This document shows, piece after piece, positions 1 through 12,114 of a DNA stretch of 64,000 bases. Source of the stretch: Curtobacterium salicis (GTDB taxonomy: Bacteria > Actinomycetota > Actinomycetes > Actinomycetales > Microbacteriaceae). Below the pieces are notes generated by a model. The model made no database searches, was not told where the DNA came from, and worked only from the letters and a program-made list of their open reading frames with translations. The position numbers and the translations under genes were made by a program. The first letter of the stretch is position 1, and each line of letters starts with the position of its first letter. The stretch spans positions 310,001 through 374,000 of the forward strand of contig NZ_JAAOYO010000001.1 in the NCBI RefSeq assembly GCF_011759505.1, in the 5' to 3' direction.

Positions 1-1
1 C

Positions 2-79
2 ATCGTGGGCTTCGCGATGGGCAAGGCCGGCTACGGCGTCAACGGCCCGAAGTACGTCACCAAGCACCACGGCGGCTGA
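2..79 (+). CDS. 3' end of a small conserved actinobacterial membrane protein (HGxxPAAW/DUF6704-like)
   Basis: Only the last 25 codons are in the window, ending IVGFAMGKAGYGVNGPKYVT followed by KHHGG and TGA. The piece is a short hydrophobic/glycine segment followed by a basic, histidine-rich tail. From memory, actinobacteria carry a small membrane protein of unknown function (HGxxPAAW or DUF6704 type) directly before trpC, and this tail and position fit it. The diagnostic N-terminus is outside the window, so the family name is an inference. It ends 4 nt before trpC and is probably cotranscribed with it. Confidence 0.5.
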   Translation: MVGFAMGKAGYGVNGPKYVTKHHGG

Positions 80-83
80 GCCC

Positions 84-899
84 GTGTCGGCGCCCGTCAA
101 CGGCATGCCCACACCCGGCACCAACCTGCTGCAGAGCCTGGTCGCCGGCGCTCTCGAGGACGCCGCGGCCCGTCGTCTCGACCGTCCCTACGCGGACGTC
201 GAGCGTGACCTCGACCGGGTGGCGTCGCCGCTCGACGCGCTCGGCTTCCTGGCCCCCGGCGACCGGGTGAAGGTCCTCGCCGAGGTCAAGCGGGCGAGCC
301 CGTCGCGCGGGTCGATGGCCGCGATCGCCGACCCCGCGGGTCTCGCGGCGGACTACGAGCGCGGGGGAGCCTCCGCGATCAGCGTCCTGACCGAGGGCCG
401 GAAGTTCCTCGGCTCGCTCGCAGACCTCGAAGCGGTCAAGGCCCGGGTCGGCATCCCCGTGCTCCGCAAGGACTTCATCGCCGACCCGTACCAGGTCATC
501 GAAGCCCGTGCTGCCGGCGCCGACATCGTCCTGCTCATCGTCGCCGCGCTCGAGCAGCCCACGCTCGTCGAGCTCCACGGCCTCGCCGAGGAACTCGGCA
601 TGCGCGTCCTGGTCGAAGCGCACTCCGCGGACGAGGTCTCGCGTGGCCTCGACGCCGGCGCTCGGATCCTCGGCGTCAACGCCCGCGACCTCACCGACTT
701 CTCGCTCGACCGTGACCTGTTCGGGTCCCTGGCCGACCGCATCCCCGACGGGGTCGTCCGCGTGGCCGAGTCCGCCGTGAAGACCCCCGCCGACGTCGCC
801 CACTACCGGTCCGCCGGTGCCGACGTCGTCCTCGTGGGTGAAGCGCTGGTCACCGGCGCCGACCCCGCCGCCACGCTCGCGTCGTTCATCGACGGCTGA
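84..899 (+). CDS. trpC: Indole-3-glycerol phosphate synthase
   Basis: TrpC closes the ring of carboxyphenylamino-deoxyribulose phosphate to give indole-3-glycerol phosphate, the step before tryptophan synthase. The 271-residue product has the single-domain (beta/alpha)8 length. The motif [11 protein letters not shown] (Lys at about residue 69), followed by [19 protein letters not shown]-like [10 protein letters not shown] and [11 protein letters not shown], is typical of the family. GTG at 84 is the most upstream start; ATG at 105 is an alternative, because the first roughly 15 residues look non-conserved. It is followed closely by trpB and trpA, so this is a trp operon segment whose promoter lies before the window. 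Confidence 0.97.
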   Translation: MSAPVNGMPTPGTNLLQSLVAGALEDAAARRLDRPYADVERDLDRVASPLDALGFLAPGDRVKVLAEVKRASPSRGSMAAIADPAGLAADYERGGASAISVLTEGRKFLGSLADLEAVKARVGIPVLRKDFIADPYQVIEARAAGADIVLLIVAALEQPTLVELHGLAEELGMRVLVEAHSADEVSRGLDAGARILGVNARDLTDFSLDRDLFGSLADRIPDGVVRVAESAVKTPADVAHYRSAGADVVLVGEALVTGADPAATLASFIDG

Positions 900-940
900 C
901 AACCCGTCCGGTGCACGCCGGACCCCCTGGGAGCACCACC

Positions 941-2155
941 GTGACCTCACTCCGTGACCTGCAAGGCCCCTACTTCGGCGACTTCGGTGGGCGGTTCGTC
1001 CCCGAGTCGCTCGTCCTGGCGCTCGACGAACTCGAGACCGCGTTCCGTGCGGCCTGGGCGGACCCGTCCTTCCGGAACGAGCTGGACACCCTCCAGCGCG
1101 ACTACACCGGACGTCCGTCGATCATCACCGAGGTGCCGCGGTTCGCGAAGCACGCCGGTGGCGCCCGGATCATCCTCAAGCGCGAGGACCTCAACCACAC
1201 CGGCTCGCACAAGATCAACAACGTGCTCGGTCAGGCACTCGTCGCGCGCCGACTCGGCAAGACCCGGCTGATCGCGGAGACCGGGGCGGGGCAGCACGGC
1301 GTCGCCACCGCGACCGCGGCCGCCCTGTTCGGCATGGACTGCGTCGTGTACATGGGTGCCGTCGACACCGAGCGCCAGGCGCTCAACGTCGCCCGGATGC
1401 GGCTGCTCGGGGCAGAGGTGATCCCGGTCGAGACCGGTTCGCGCACCCTGAAGGACGCCATCAACGACGCCCTCCGCGACTGGGTCGCGAACGTCGACTC
1501 GACGCACTACCTCCTCGGCACGGTCGCTGGCCCGCATCCCTTCCCCGAGATGGTGCGCCAGTTCCACAAGGTCATCGGGGAGGAAGCCCGGCAGCAGGTC
1601 CTGGACCGCGTCGGTCGTCTCCCCGACGCCGTCGCCGCGTGCGTCGGCGGCGGATCGAATGCGATGGGCATCTTCGAGGCGTTCCTCGACGACGAGTCCG
1701 TCCGCCTGCACGGGTTCGAAGCGGGCGGTGACGGGGTCGAGACCGGCCGTCACGCCGCCAGCATCACCCTCGGGCGCGAAGGCGTGCTGCAGGGGGCCAA
1801 GTCGTACCTGATGCAGGACGAGGACGGCCAGACCATCGAGAGCCACAGCATCTCCGCCGGGCTCGACTACCCGAGCGTCGGCCCGGAGCACGCGTACCTG
1901 GCGTCGATCGGCCGGGCCAAGTACGAGCCCATCACGGACACCGAGGCGATGGAGGCCTTCCGCCTGATGAGCCGGACCGAGGGCATCATCCCCGCGATCG
2001 AGTCCTCCCACGCCCTCGCCGGAGCGATCAAGCTCGGCAAGGAGCTCGGGCCGGAGGGTGTCATCCTCGTGAACCTCTCCGGACGCGGCGACAAGGACGT
2101 GGCTTCGGCCAGCCGCTACTTCGGCATCCTCGACGAGACGGCGGAGCAGTCATGA
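941..2155 (+). CDS. trpB: Tryptophan synthase beta chain
   Basis: TrpB is the PLP enzyme that condenses indole with serine. The product is 404 residues from GTG 941. That start is preferred over GTG 911 because a GGGAG ribosome site lies at 929-933, about 8 nt upstream, and because family proteins begin close to [14 protein letters not shown]. The PLP lysine is in HTGSHKINN (about residue 91) and the phosphate loop is [11 protein letters not shown] small hairpin (GTCCGG at 906-911, CCGGAC at 918-923) lies in the trpC-trpB gap and may tune translation. The stop overlaps the trpA start. Confidence 0.98.
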   Translation: MTSLRDLQGPYFGDFGGRFVPESLVLALDELETAFRAAWADPSFRNELDTLQRDYTGRPSIITEVPRFAKHAGGARIILKREDLNHTGSHKINNVLGQALVARRLGKTRLIAETGAGQHGVATATAAALFGMDCVVYMGAVDTERQALNVARMRLLGAEVIPVETGSRTLKDAINDALRDWVANVDSTHYLLGTVAGPHPFPEMVRQFHKVIGEEARQQVLDRVGRLPDAVAACVGGGSNAMGIFEAFLDDESVRLHGFEAGGDGVETGRHAASITLGREGVLQGAKSYLMQDEDGQTIESHSISAGLDYPSVGPEHAYLASIGRAKYEPITDTEAMEAFRLMSRTEGIIPAIESSHALAGAIKLGKELGPEGVILVNLSGRGDKDVASASRYFGILDETAEQS

Positions 2156-2946
2156 GCACGAACAAGACCGTTGCCGAAACCATCGACCGCGCCAACGCCG
2201 AGCGCGCCGGGGCCGTCGTCGGCTACCTGCCGGCCGGCTACCCCGACCTGCAGACCAGCGTGGACGCGGCCGTCGCCCTCGCCGAGAACGGCGTCGACGT
2301 CATCGAGCTCGGCCTGCCGTACTCCGACCCCGTGATGGACGGCCCCGTCATCCAGCGCGCGGCAGAGGAGAGCCTGGCGAACGGGTTCAAGGTGGCGCAG
2401 GTGTTCGACGCCGTCAACGCCATCACCGAGCGGGTCGACGTGCCGGTCCTGGTGATGACCTACTGGAACCCGGTGCTGCGGTACGGCGTCGAGCGCTTCG
2501 CCGACGACCTGGTCGCCGCGGGTGCCGCCGGCCTCATCACGCCGGACCTGATCCCGGACGAGGGACAGCAGTGGATCGACGCGTCCGAGCGCACCGGGCT
2601 CGACCGGGTGTTCCTCGCGGCGCCGTCCTCCACCGACACCCGCATGCGTCAGGCCGTCGACCGCAGCCGCGGCTTCGTGTACGCCGTCTCGACGATGGGC
2701 GTCACCGGTGCCCGTTTGGGCGTCGACACGGCCGCTCGCACGGTCGTCTCGCGGCTCCGCGACGCCGGTGTCCAGCGCACCTGCGTCGGCCTCGGCATCT
2801 CGACCGCCGAGCAGGTCGCCGAGGTGCTCGAGTACGCCGATGGAGCGATCATCGGCTCCGCGTTCGTCCGTGCCCTCGCCGACCTCGGCGTGACCGGTGT
2901 CGCGGAGCGCGCGGCCGACCTGTCGTCCGGCGCAGCACGGCGCTGA
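2152..2946 (+). CDS. trpA: Tryptophan synthase alpha chain
   Basis: TrpA splits indole-3-glycerol phosphate into indole and glyceraldehyde 3-phosphate and passes the indole to TrpB through the alpha2beta2 tunnel. The 264-residue TIM barrel carries the catalytic pair Glu52 ([11 protein letters not shown]) and Asp59 ([11 protein letters not shown]). It also has the phosphate-binding signature [10 protein letters not shown] and the C-terminal [13 protein letters not shown] 2152 overlaps the trpB TGA (ATGA), which indicates translational coupling and equal subunit output. Confidence 0.98.
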   Translation: MSTNKTVAETIDRANAERAGAVVGYLPAGYPDLQTSVDAAVALAENGVDVIELGLPYSDPVMDGPVIQRAAEESLANGFKVAQVFDAVNAITERVDVPVLVMTYWNPVLRYGVERFADDLVAAGAAGLITPDLIPDEGQQWIDASERTGLDRVFLAAPSSTDTRMRQAVDRSRGFVYAVSTMGVTGARLGVDTAARTVVSRLRDAGVQRTCVGLGISTAEQVAEVLEYADGAIIGSAFVRALADLGVTGVAERAADLSSGAARR

Positions 2947-2953
2947 GCCGCGC

Positions 2954-2959
2954 TACAGT
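2954..2959 (+). promoter_or_regulatory. Probable -10 box (TACAGT) for lgt
   Basis: TACAGT lies 8 nt after the trpA stop in the pattern GCTACAGTGATCC. Transcription from it would give lgt an approximately 107-nt 5' leader. No clear -35 is visible. The call rests on the hexamer and position only. Confidence 0.4.
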
Positions 2960-3073
2960 GATCCGGGCCGACCGGGCCCGCAGGCAGTGCTCACCGGGTA
3001 GTGCCGACCGGGCCGAGAGGGTCGCCAGCCCCATCGGCTGCCCAGCTCCACACGTGAAAGGCGACAGTCGCAC

Positions 3074-4063
3074 ATGCCCCTCCTGAGCATCCCGAGCCCG
3101 AGCACGGCCTGGCAGTACTTCGACCTGACCGCCTGGCTGCAGCGTGTGGCCGGCTTCACGCTGCCGCTCGACTTCCGGATCCACGCGTACGCGATCTGCA
3201 TCCTCATCGGGATCGTCATCTGCGTGCTGCTCACGAACAACCGGCTCAACGCGCGCGGCGCCGAGCGGTGGATCATCATCGACATCGCGATCTGGGCGGT
3301 ACCGGCGGGCATCATCGGCGGTCGCCTGTTCCACGTCTTCACGCACGTCAGCGACTACTTCGGCCCCGGCATCGACCCGTTCTCGATCTTCTACATCTGG
3401 GAGGGCGGGCTCGCCATCTTCGGCGCGCTGATCCTGGGCTCCGTCGGCGCCTGGATCGGCTGCCGCATGACGGGCTTGCGCTTCTCGGCGTTCATCGACG
3501 CCGCCGCCCCCGGCGTGCTGCTCGCCCAGGCCGCCGGCCGACTCGGCAACTACTTCAACCACGAGCTCTTCGGCATGCCGACGAACCTGCCGTGGGGCCT
3601 GCAGATCGAGGCCTCGAACCCGGCGTACCCGAAGGGCCTGCCGGAGGGCGTGCTGTTCCACCCGACGTTCCTCTACGAGATCATCTGGAACGTCGTCGGT
3701 GCCGTGCTGATCCTGCTCATCGACCGCCGTTTCCGCCTGCAGTGGGGCCGCGTCATGGCGCTCTACCTCGTCTGGTACGGCATCGGTCGGTCGGTGCTCG
3801 AGTCCATCCGTGTCGACACGAGCGAGACCTTCGCCGGCGTCCGCACCAACGTCTGGATGTCCTTCGCCGCGATCCTGCTCGGCGTCCTCGTCTTCGCGAT
3901 CCAGTCGCGACGACACGTCGGCAAGGAACCCAGCCCGTACCTGCCGGGTCGCGAGCCTCGCTCGAAGTCCGATGTAGACTCGGACGACACCTACTCGGAG
4001 CACGACACCACGACCGGTGTCGCCGATCCGGAGCCGGTCGCCGCCGTCGCCGACCGACACTGA
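3074..4063 (+). CDS. lgt: Prolipoprotein diacylglyceryl transferase
   Basis: Lgt moves a diacylglyceryl group from phosphatidylglycerol to the lipobox cysteine of prolipoproteins in the membrane. The 329-residue protein has about seven hydrophobic segments. It carries the family signature QAAGRLGNYFNHELFG (residues about 152-167), the downstream GVLFHPTFLYE, and Arg-rich YGIGRSVLESIR. The tail after about residue 285 is hydrophilic and acidic/Thr-rich (DVDSDDTYSEHDTTT) and looks like a lineage-specific cytoplasmic extension. ATG 3074 has GAAAGG at 3057-3062, 11 nt upstream. The position after trpA is the common actinobacterial order. Confidence 0.96.
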   Translation: MPLLSIPSPSTAWQYFDLTAWLQRVAGFTLPLDFRIHAYAICILIGIVICVLLTNNRLNARGAERWIIIDIAIWAVPAGIIGGRLFHVFTHVSDYFGPGIDPFSIFYIWEGGLAIFGALILGSVGAWIGCRMTGLRFSAFIDAAAPGVLLAQAAGRLGNYFNHELFGMPTNLPWGLQIEASNPAYPKGLPEGVLFHPTFLYEIIWNVVGAVLILLIDRRFRLQWGRVMALYLVWYGIGRSVLESIRVDTSETFAGVRTNVWMSFAAILLGVLVFAIQSRRHVGKEPSPYLPGREPRSKSDVDSDDTYSEHDTTTGVADPEPVAAVADRH

Positions 4064-4106
4064 GGTCCCCAGCCTCTCCCCGAACGCAGCACCACACCGC
4101 GCTTGC

Positions 4107-4195
4107 GGTCCGCCACAAGCGGACCCCACTCCTCGCACGCCGTCAGGGCACAGCCTGACGGCGAGCACGGGCACCAGTCCCGCCCGCTCGGGCGG
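4107..4195 (+). promoter_or_regulatory. Three-hairpin leader between lgt and gltB
   Basis: The 189-nt gap contains three consecutive inverted repeats: GGTCCGC/GCGGACC (4107-4113/4119-4125), GCCGTCAGG/CCTGACGGC (4139-4147/4154-4162) and CCGCCC/GGGCGG (4180-4185/4190-4195). The second could terminate lgt transcripts. None is followed by a T run. Together they could form an attenuating 5' leader for gltBD, but no known riboswitch class is recognised. Confidence 0.4.
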
Positions 4196-4252
4196 AACGC
4201 ACCACCGGGCCATCGCTGTCCCTGTTCCACTTCCTCGTGAGGACGGTTCCCC

Positions 4253-7200
4253 ATGGCGCTCCTGCCACCCCAGCCCTCTGCACTCCCGAACGGCGCGTCA
4301 GCCCCGTCGTCGCGGACCGGGCTCCGCTCGCCGCACCGACGGTTCTCGGCGATCCCCGACGCCGCCGGCATGTACGACCCGGCGAACGAGAAGGACGCCT
4401 GTGGCCTCGCCATGGTCGCGACGCTCCGCGGGACGCCCGGGCACGACATCGTCGACGCCGCGCTCGGCGCGCTCCGGAACCTCGAGCACCGCGGTGCCGT
4501 CGGCTCCGACGCCGGCACCGGTGACGGGGCCGGCATCCTCTGCCAGGTCCCGGACGACTTCTTCCGCGCCGTCGTGGACTTCGACCTGCCGGACGCCGGA
4601 CAGTACGCCGTCGGCACGGCCTACCTGCCGCTCGACGCCGCCGCCCGCGCGGAAGTCAAGACGTCCGTCGAGCAGCTCGCCGTCACCGAGGGGCTCCGTG
4701 TCCTCGGCTGGCGCGAGGTCCCGGTCCGGCCCGAGGTGCTCGGCACCCTCGCCCGCGCCGCGATGCCCGCCTTCGAGCAGGTCTTCGTCGCGTCCACCCA
4801 CCACGACGAGCAGGGCGCGCTCCGCTCCGGCATCGACCTCGACCGCCAGGCCTTCCGCCTCCGCAAGCGCGCCGAGCAGGGCAGCGAGCTCTACTTCATG
4901 TCGCTGTCGAGCCGCACCATGGTCTACAAGGGCATGGTCACGACGCTGCAGCTCGAGCCGTTCTACCCGGACCTCAGCGACGAGCGCTTCGCCTCCCGTC
5001 TGGCGATCGTGCACTCGCGGTACTCGACGAACACGTTCCCGTCCTGGCCCCTCGCGCAGCCGTTCCGGTCGCTCGCACACAACGGTGAGATCAACACCGT
5101 CCGCGGCAACCGCAACTGGATGCGCGCCCGTCAGTCGCAGCTCGAGAGCGACCTGCTCGGCGACATGGCCCCGCTGCTGCCGATCGTCAGCCCCGGTGCG
5201 AGCGACTCGGCCTCCTTCGACGAGGTCCTCGAGCTCCTCACGCTCACCGGGCGGTCGCTGCCGCACGCGATGTCGATGATGGTGCCGGAGGCCTGGGAGA
5301 ACCAGACCGACATGGACCCCGAGCTCCGGGCGTTCTACGAGTACCACTCGATGCTCATGGAGCCGTGGGACGGCCCGGCGGCCATCACCTTCACCGACGG
5401 CACGCTCGTCGGGGCCACGCTCGACCGCAACGGCCTGCGCCCCGGTCGCTTCCTGGTGACCGACGACGGCCTCATCGTGATGGGCAGTGAGACCGGTGTC
5501 ATCGACGTGCCCGCGTCCAAGGTGGTCCGGAAGGGCCGTCTCCGCCCGGGTCGGATGTTCCTGGTCGACACCGAGAACGGTCGGATCATCGAGGACGACG
5601 AGGTCAAGCGCGAGCTCGCGACCTCGGGGCCGTGGGCCGACTGGCTCGAGTCCGGGCGCATCAACCTCAACGACCTGCCCGACCGCGAGCACATCGTGCA
5701 CACGCCGGCGTCGGTGACCCGGCGTCAGCGCGCCTTCGGGTACACCGAGGAAGAGGTCCGCGTCCTGCTGCGTCCGATGGCGCAGACCGGCGCGGAGCCG
5801 CTCGGAGCCATGGGGTCGGACACCCCGATCGCCGTGCTGTCGCAGCGACCGCGCCTGCTGTTCGACTACTTCACGCAGCAGTTCGCCCAGGTCACGAACC
5901 CGCCGCTCGACTCGATCCGCGAACAGGTCATCACGTCGATGGGTCTCGGACTCGGTCCGGAGCGCAACCTGCTGAGCGCCGGACCGGAGCACGCGAAGCA
6001 GATCGTGCTCGACTTCCCGGTGATCGACAACGACCAGTTGGCGAAGATCCAGCACTTCGAGACGGCCTCCGGCCGGCACCTCACCGTGACGATCCGTGGG
6101 CTCTACCGGGTCGACGCCGGCGAGACGGCGATGGAGCAGCGCCTCCAGGCCGTCTGCGACGAGGTCGATGCGGCGATCGAGTCGGGCAAGCAGTTCATCG
6201 TCCTGTCGGACCGCGACGGCAACGCCGAGAGCGCGCCGATCCCGAGCCTGCTGCTGCTCGCCGCGGTGCACCACCACCTGATCCGGACCGAGCAGCGCAT
6301 GAAGGTCGGCCTGATCGTCGAGGCCGGCGACGTGCGCGAGGTCCACCACGTCGCCACGCTCATCGGGTACGGCGCCTCGGCGATCAACCCGTACCTCGCC
6401 ATGGAGACCTGCGAGAACCTCGTGCGCTCCGGCATGATCACCGGGCTCACCCCGGAGCAGGCCGTGAAGAACGTCATCAAGGCGCTCGGCAAGGGCGTCC
6501 TGAAGATCATGTCGAAGATGGGCATCTCCACGGTGTCCAGCTACGCCGGCGCCCAGGCGTTCGAGGCCGTCGGCCTGAGCCAGGAGTTCGTCGACCGGTA
6601 CTTCACCGGCACGTCGTCCATCCTCGGCGGCGTCGACGTCGACGTGATCGCGGCCGAGAACGCCGAGCGTCACGCCCAGGCCTACCCGCAGGACGGCGCG
6701 GTGCTCTCGCACGAGCGCCTGCAGACCGGCGGCGAGTACCAGTGGCGCCGTGAAGGACCGCCGCACCTGTTCAACCCGGACACCGTCTTCCGCCTGCAGC
6801 ACGCCACCCGTGCCCGCCGGTACGACGTGTTCCGCGAGTACTCGAAGGCGGTCGACGACCAGTCCGAGCAGCTCATGACGCTGCGCGGCCTGTTCGGGTT
6901 CTCCGCCGGCGACCGCACCCCGGTGCCGCTCGACGAGGTCGAGCCGATCGCCGAGATCGTCAAGCGCTTCAACACCGGTGCGATGTCCTACGGGTCCATC
7001 TCGCAGGAGGCCCACGAGACGCTCGCGATCGCGATGAACCGCCTCGGCGGGCGGTCCAACACCGGCGAGGGCGGCGAGGACGTCGAGCGGTTGCTCGACC
7101 CCGAGCGCCGCAGCGCGATCAAGCAGGTCGCCTCCGGCCGGTTCGGCGTGACGAGCATGTACCTCACGCACGCCACCGACATCCAGTTGAAGATGGCCCA

Positions 7201-8887
7201 GGGCGCCAAGCCCGGCGAGGGTGGTCAGCTGCCCCCGCAGAAGGTGTACCCGTGGGTCGCCCGCACCCGTCACGCCACCGCGGGCGTCGGCCTCATCTCG
7301 CCCCCGCCGCACCACGACATCTACTCGATCGAGGACCTCAAGCAGCTGATCTTCGACGTCAAGCGCGCCAACCCCTCGGCGCGTGTGCACGTCAAGCTCG
7401 TCAGCCAGTCCGGCATCGGCGCGGTCGCGGCCGGCGTGACGAAGGCCCTGGCCGACGTCGTGCTGGTCTCCGGTCACGACGGTGGGACCGGTGCCAGCCC
7501 GCTGAACTCGCTGAAGCACGCCGGCACGCCGTGGGAGATCGGACTCGCCGAGACGCAGCAGACGCTCATGCTCAACGGCATGCGCGACCGCGTCACGGTG
7601 CAGGTCGACGGGCAGATGAAGACCGGTCGTGACGTCGTCGTGGCCGCCCTGCTCGGCGCCGAGGAGTACGGCTTCGCCACCGCTCCGCTGGTCGTCGAGG
7701 GCTGCATCCTGATGCGCGTCTGCCACCTCGACACCTGCCCGGTGGGCGTCGCGACGCAGAACCCCGAGCTCCGCAAGCGCTTCTCCGGCAAGCCGGAGTT
7801 CGTCGTGAACTTCTTCGAGTTCATCGCGCAGGAGGTGCGCGAGCTGCTCGCCGAGCTCGGCTTCCGCAGCCTCGAGGAGGCGATCGGTCACGCCGACGCC
7901 CTCGACGTGGACCGTGCGGTGGAGCACTGGAAGGCCTCCGGTCTCGACCTCGGGCCCGTGCTCAAGGGACCGGACTTCGCCCCCGACGAGCCGCGCAGCC
8001 GTCGCCGCGCGCAGGACCACGAGCTCGAGCAGCACTTCGACGTCCGGCTCATCGCCGAGGCGTCCGACGTGCTCGAGCACGGTGGGACGCTGGCGCTCGA
8101 CCTGCCGATCCGCAACACGGAGCGCGCGGTCGGCACGATGCTCGGCCACGAGGTCACCCTGCGCCACGGCGAGAACGGTCTGCCGACCGGGTCGATCGAC
8201 ATCACGCTCCGCGGGTCCGCCGGGCAGTCGCTCGGCGCCTTCCTGCCGGCGGGCATCACGCTCCGCCTGGTCGGTGACAGCAACGACTACGTCGGCAAGG
8301 GCCTGTCCGGCGGCGAGATCGTCGTCCGTCCCGCCGAGGACGTCGGGTTCGACCCGGCCGAGAACGTCATCGCCGGCAACGTCATCGGCTACGGCGCCAC
8401 CCAGGGCAGCATGTTCATCCGCGGCATCGTGGGGGAGCGCTTCCTGGTCCGGAACTCCGGCGCGACCGCGGTCGTCGAGGGCGTGGGCGACCACGCGCTC
8501 GAGTACATGACCGGTGGTCTCGCGCTCATCCTCGGCGAGACCGGCCGGAACCTCGGCGCCGGCATGTCGGGAGGCACGGCGTACGTCCGCGGGCTCAGTC
8601 GCGAACTCGTCAACACCGACGCGTTGGCCTCCGGCGAGCTCCGGCTCGAGCCGCTCGACAGCGCCGACGTCGAGATCGTCACCGACCTGCTCCGCCGGCA
8701 CGCCGACGAGACCGGTTCGACGATCGCCGCGGGCCTGCTCGACGCCGGCGACCTCTCCGAGTTCGTCAAGGTGTTGCCGCGCGACTACGCGGCCGTGCTC
8801 GAGACGCGTCGCCAGGCCGTCGACGAGGGCCTCGACCCGGACGGCACCGTCGTCTGGAACCGCATCCTGGAGGTCACCGGTGGCTGA
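4253..8887 (+). CDS. gltB: Glutamate synthase (NADPH) large subunit
   Basis: GltB makes two glutamates from 2-oxoglutarate and glutamine. The 1544-residue length is normal for the family. An N-terminal glutamine amidotransferase domain has its nucleophile at Cys50 (DACGLAMVA); in known enzymes the residues before this Cys are removed. A central domain follows, then the FMN barrel ([37 protein letters not shown]). The [3Fe-4S] cysteines lie in [19 protein letters not shown]. The C-terminal GXGXG glycine helix is present ([30 protein letters not shown]). GTG/ATG alternatives exist in the propeptide; ATG 4253 is kept. It forms an operon with gltD. Confidence 0.97.
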   Translation: MALLPPQPSALPNGASAPSSRTGLRSPHRRFSAIPDAAGMYDPANEKDACGLAMVATLRGTPGHDIVDAALGALRNLEHRGAVGSDAGTGDGAGILCQVPDDFFRAVVDFDLPDAGQYAVGTAYLPLDAAARAEVKTSVEQLAVTEGLRVLGWREVPVRPEVLGTLARAAMPAFEQVFVASTHHDEQGALRSGIDLDRQAFRLRKRAEQGSELYFMSLSSRTMVYKGMVTTLQLEPFYPDLSDERFASRLAIVHSRYSTNTFPSWPLAQPFRSLAHNGEINTVRGNRNWMRARQSQLESDLLGDMAPLLPIVSPGASDSASFDEVLELLTLTGRSLPHAMSMMVPEAWENQTDMDPELRAFYEYHSMLMEPWDGPAAITFTDGTLVGATLDRNGLRPGRFLVTDDGLIVMGSETGVIDVPASKVVRKGRLRPGRMFLVDTENGRIIEDDEVKRELATSGPWADWLESGRINLNDLPDREHIVHTPASVTRRQRAFGYTEEEVRVLLRPMAQTGAEPLGAMGSDTPIAVLSQRPRLLFDYFTQQFAQVTNPPLDSIREQVITSMGLGLGPERNLLSAGPEHAKQIVLDFPVIDNDQLAKIQHFETASGRHLTVTIRGLYRVDAGETAMEQRLQAVCDEVDAAIESGKQFIVLSDRDGNAESAPIPSLLLLAAVHHHLIRTEQRMKVGLIVEAGDVREVHHVATLIGYGASAINPYLAMETCENLVRSGMITGLTPEQAVKNVIKALGKGVLKIMSKMGISTVSSYAGAQAFEAVGLSQEFVDRYFTGTSSILGGVDVDVIAAENAERHAQAYPQDGAVLSHERLQTGGEYQWRREGPPHLFNPDTVFRLQHATRARRYDVFREYSKAVDDQSEQLMTLRGLFGFSAGDRTPVPLDEVEPIAEIVKRFNTGAMSYGSISQEAHETLAIAMNRLGGRSNTGEGGEDVERLLDPERRSAIKQVASGRFGVTSMYLTHATDIQLKMAQGAKPGEGGQLPPQKVYPWVARTRHATAGVGLISPPPHHDIYSIEDLKQLIFDVKRANPSARVHVKLVSQSGIGAVAAGVTKALADVVLVSGHDGGTGASPLNSLKHAGTPWEIGLAETQQTLMLNGMRDRVTVQVDGQMKTGRDVVVAALLGAEEYGFATAPLVVEGCILMRVCHLDTCPVGVATQNPELRKRFSGKPEFVVNFFEFIAQEVRELLAELGFRSLEEAIGHADALDVDRAVEHWKASGLDLGPVLKGPDFAPDEPRSRRRAQDHELEQHFDVRLIAEASDVLEHGGTLALDLPIRNTERAVGTMLGHEVTLRHGENGLPTGSIDITLRGSAGQSLGAFLPAGITLRLVGDSNDYVGKGLSGGEIVVRPAEDVGFDPAENVIAGNVIGYGATQGSMFIRGIVGERFLVRNSGATAVVEGVGDHALEYMTGGLALILGETGRNLGAGMSGGTAYVRGLSRELVNTDALASGELRLEPLDSADVEIVTDLLRRHADETGSTIAAGLLDAGDLSEFVKVLPRDYAAVLETRRQAVDEGLDPDGTVVWNRILEVTGG

Positions 8888-8949
8888 CAGCACGTGCACC
8901 CGCACTCCCCACTCCCGCTCGACCCGCACCACCACCCAGGAGGTGACCC

Positions 8950-10407
<1,458 letters not shown>

Positions 10408-10423
10408 TGGTCCCCTCCCCGTA

Positions 10424-10469
10424 GACGAGAGGCCACCTGCACTCGATAGGGTGCTGGTGGCCTCTCGTC
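10424..10469 (+). terminator. Terminator-like hairpin after gltD, with a -10-like box in its loop
   Basis: GACGAGAGGCCACC (10424-10437) pairs perfectly with GGTGGCCTCTCGTC (10456-10469). This is a 14-bp stem with an 18-nt loop and no T tract. The loop contains GATAGGGT (TAGGGT at 10447-10452), a plausible pyk -10 box. The same element may therefore end gltBD transcription and host the pyk promoter. Confidence 0.75.
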
Positions 10470-10504
10470 GTTCCCGAAGCCACACCACCACACGAAGGAA
10501 TCCA

Positions 10505-11950
10505 TTGAGACGCGCAAAGATCGTTTCGACGCTCGGACCTGCAACCGCCGACTACGAGGTCGTCAAGCAGATCATCCAGGCCGGGGTCGACGTGGCCCGC
10601 CTGAACCTCAGCCACGGTGACTACAGCGTGCACGAGGCCAACTACGTGAACGTCCGCCGGGCCGCCGAGGAGCTCGGCAAGCCCGTCGCGATCCTCGTCG
10701 ACCTGCAGGGTCCGAAGATCCGTCTCGCGAAGTTCGCGGACGGCCCGCACGAGCTGGCCGTCGGTGACGAGTTCACCATCACGACCGAGGACGTCCCCGG
10801 TACCAAGGACGTCTGCGGCACGACCTTCAAGGGCCTGCCGCAGGACGTCAAGCCCGGTGACCCGCTGCTCATCGACGACGGCCGGGTCCGCCTGCGCGTC
10901 CTCGACACCGACGGCGTGCGCGTGCGGACCGAGGTCGTCGTCGGCGGCACGGTGTCGAACAACAAGGGCATCAACCTGCCCGGCGTGGCCGTGAACGTCC
11001 CCGCACTCAGCGAGAAGGACGAGGCCGACCTCCGCTGGGGCATCCGCCAGGGCGCGGACCTCATCGCACTGTCGTTCGTCCGCAACGCCTCGGACGTCGT
11101 CCGCGCGCACGAGATCATGGACGAGGAGGGCAAGCGCCTCCCCGTGATCGCGAAGGTCGAGAAGCCCCAGGCCGTCGACGCGCTCGAGGAGATCATCGAC
11201 GCCTTCGACAGCATCATGGTCGCCCGCGGTGACCTCGGTGTGGAGCTCCCGCTCGAGGCCGTCCCGATCGTGCAGAAGCGTGCCGTCGAGCTGTCCCGCC
11301 GGATGGCGAAGCCGGTCATCGTCGCGACGCAGATGCTCGAGTCGATGATCTCGTCCCCGATCCCGACCCGCGCCGAGACCTCCGACGTCGCGAACGCCGT
11401 CCTCGACGGGGCCGACGCGGTCATGCTCTCCGGTGAGACGAGCGTCGGCGACTACCCGGTCGAGACGGTCCGCACCATGGCGCGCATCGTCGAGTCCACC
11501 GAGGACCACGGCCTCGAGCGCATCGCGCCGCTCGGCACGAAGCCGCGCACCCTCGGCGGTGCGATCACCCTCGCTGCGGTCGAGATCGCCGAGTTCACCG
11601 AGGCGTCCTACCTCTGCGTGTTCACCGAGTCCGGCGACTCCGCACGACGCATGTCGCGCCTCCGCCACGGTCTGCCGATCATCGCCTTCACGCCGAACGA
11701 GGCGACCCGTCGTCGCCTCGCGCTGACCTGGGGCGTGCGCTCCTTCCTGGTCGACCGGAAGACGCACACCGACGAGCTCTTCTCGCAGGTCGACGACGTC
11801 CTCATCGGCAACGGCCTCGCGATCCCCGGCGACCGCGTCATCGTCACGGCGGGATCCCCTCCCGGACTCGAGGGCTCGACGAACGACCTCCGCGTACACC
11901 GCGTCGGTGACGCGCACGCCGAGGCCGCGCCGGCCTACGTCCGCGACTGA
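10505..11950 (+). CDS. pyk: Pyruvate kinase
   Basis: Pyruvate kinase transfers phosphate from phosphoenolpyruvate to ADP, the last step of glycolysis. The start is TTG 10505 with GAAGGA at 10494-10499. This gives MRRAKIVSTLGPA, the usual actinobacterial N-terminus; reading further upstream would run into the terminator stem. The 481-residue product shows LSHGDY, the active-site region IAKVEKPQAV, MVARGDLGVELPLE, the signature ATQMLESM, and the substrate/K+ loop DVANAVLDGADAVMLSGET. The C-terminal domain is complete. It is probably monocistronic between two hairpins. Confidence 0.97.
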   Translation: MRRAKIVSTLGPATADYEVVKQIIQAGVDVARLNLSHGDYSVHEANYVNVRRAAEELGKPVAILVDLQGPKIRLAKFADGPHELAVGDEFTITTEDVPGTKDVCGTTFKGLPQDVKPGDPLLIDDGRVRLRVLDTDGVRVRTEVVVGGTVSNNKGINLPGVAVNVPALSEKDEADLRWGIRQGADLIALSFVRNASDVVRAHEIMDEEGKRLPVIAKVEKPQAVDALEEIIDAFDSIMVARGDLGVELPLEAVPIVQKRAVELSRRMAKPVIVATQMLESMISSPIPTRAETSDVANAVLDGADAVMLSGETSVGDYPVETVRTMARIVESTEDHGLERIAPLGTKPRTLGGAITLAAVEIAEFTEASYLCVFTESGDSARRMSRLRHGLPIIAFTPNEATRRRLALTWGVRSFLVDRKTHTDELFSQVDDVLIGNGLAIPGDRVIVTAGSPPGLEGSTNDLRVHRVGDAHAEAAPAYVRD

Positions 11951-11968
11951 CCGCGGAGCGTCCCGACC

Positions 11969-12001
11969 GGAGGCCGTCACCCGCATCGGGTGGCGGCCTC
12001 C
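11969..12001 (+). terminator. Terminator hairpin after pyk
   Basis: GGAGGCCGTCACCC (11969-11982) pairs with GGGTGGCGGCCTCC (11988-12001) with one G-T wobble and a 5-nt loop, 19 nt after the pyk stop. No T run follows, as is usual for actinobacterial stem-only terminators. Confidence 0.8.
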
Positions 12002-12114
12002 CGTCACGTGTCCGCTCGACCTGGACGGCCGGGAGGCCCGGCGTGCGTCCCCGGGGCGGCACGCGTCGGTAGCGTGGTGCCGTCCCGACCGACCGAACAC
12101 GCGAGGAGCGTCAC

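Noticed and set aside
4298..8935. 1545-codon minus-strand frame antisense to gltB
   Set aside because: It mirrors gltB codon periodicity, has no recognisable domain and no ribosome site; gltB is complete and unambiguous.
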